NCBI GenBank assembly: GCA_046302715.1
Contig: JBKCHQ010000201.1
Location: forward strand, 1 to 6,159
Length of the DNA stretch: 6,159 bases
Source of the DNA: CAMCXT01 sp046302715
Lineage (GTDB): Bacteria > Bacteroidota > Bacteroidia > M30B66
Direction: 5' to 3'
A program made the position numbers and the translations under genes. Each line of letters begins with the position of its first letter. Position 1 is the stretch's first letter. Below are positions 5,943 through 6,159 of the stretch, piece after piece. The notes beneath the pieces are model-generated. The model ran no database searches. It was not told where the DNA came from and saw only the letters and a program-made list of their open reading frames with translations.

Positions 5943-6159
5943 GGCGATTTTGTGGATCATGCCGTTGAAGATGAAGCCGTGGAAGGGGAGGACGGCGTAC
6001 CAGTAGAGGCGGCCGTAGACGCCCAGGGGGCGGAAGGTGGCGGTCTGGGTGAGGCGGTTTTGGTCGTCGATTTTGAATTCCAGCCAGGCTTCGCCCGGCA
6101 ATTTCATTTCGGCGTAGAGGAGCAAGCGTTTTTCTTCTTTTTGGGCCAAAATCACTCGC
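5931..6159 (-). CDS. SDR-family/DUF2867 protein, C-terminal part (5' end outside window)
   Basis: The frame is open from the right edge to TAA at 5933-5931. A GTG at 6155 is a possible start in form, but the codon before it is Arg, and an 'RV' here suits the family's usual WRV phrase, so I treat it as internal. The visible part reads LLLYAEMKLPGEAWLEFKI, then LTQTATFRPLGVYGRLYWYA and LPFHGFIFNGMIHKIAGG. This is the characteristic end of DUF2867 domains attached to NAD(P)-binding short-chain dehydrogenase-like proteins (YbjT type). The Rossmann part and any cofactor motif lie outside the window, so the reaction cannot be judged. The C-terminus is aromatic and hydrophobic but not a clear membrane anchor. 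High G+C and position at the edge, facing the cassette, fit a host gene unrelated to the island. Confidence 0.82.
   Translation of the reverse strand, partial: RVILAQKEEKRLLLYAEMKLPGEAWLEFKIDDQNRLTQTATFRPLGVYGRLYWYAVLPFHGFIFNGMIHKIAGGG

Noticed and set aside
1..6159. CRISPR array, tRNA/rRNA, integrase or insertion sequence
   Set aside because: No regularly spaced repeats, no cloverleaf-like sequence and no transposase or recombinase motifs were seen.

Overview
The window looks like a Bacteroidota chromosome, perhaps of the Saprospiraceae/Cytophaga type. The evidence is indirect. The left-edge protein resembles conserved hypothetical proteins I know from that phylum. Most genes have A-rich leaders without a clear Shine-Dalgarno sequence. 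The right-edge gene is a DUF2867-type SDR protein of a kind common there. No rRNA, tRNA, CRISPR array, integrase or complete insertion sequence is visible.

Layout, left to right. Positions 2-346 (+) hold the 3' end of a conserved hypothetical gene. Positions 347-942 are AT-rich and have no intact gene, but they contain a convincing stretch of broken coding sequence (375-640, +) and a possible terminator stem (890-922). Positions 943-5709 hold four minus-strand genes, transcribed right to left: a 93-aa protein of unknown function (5428-5709), a NUDIX hydrolase (4975-5379), a 1047-aa PLD-like/DEAD-type helicase with a C-terminal DUF3427 region (1835-4978), and a 290-aa HNH endonuclease with an N-terminal domain resembling the DNA sulfur-binding domain of ScoMcrA-type type IV enzymes (943-1815). 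The NUDIX stop and helicase start overlap as ATGA, and the HNH start lies 19 bp after the helicase stop, so these three form a tight operon. Positions 5710-5930 contain a candidate promoter, a short perfect hairpin and a long tract almost free of G. Positions 5931-6159 (-) are the 3' end of the SDR/DUF2867 gene.

The two edge genes converge on each other and look like host genes. The four-gene block and the gene debris lie between their 3' ends and differ in base composition, as expected of an accessory island. My working reading is a compact modification-sensing defence cassette: a nucleotide-pool NUDIX enzyme, a nuclease-like helicase, and a modification-dependent HNH nuclease. No DNA-modifying enzyme (dnd, methylase or glycosylase) is present to protect the host, which suggests that the target is modified foreign DNA. 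The defence role is inferred from domains and gene order, not shown.
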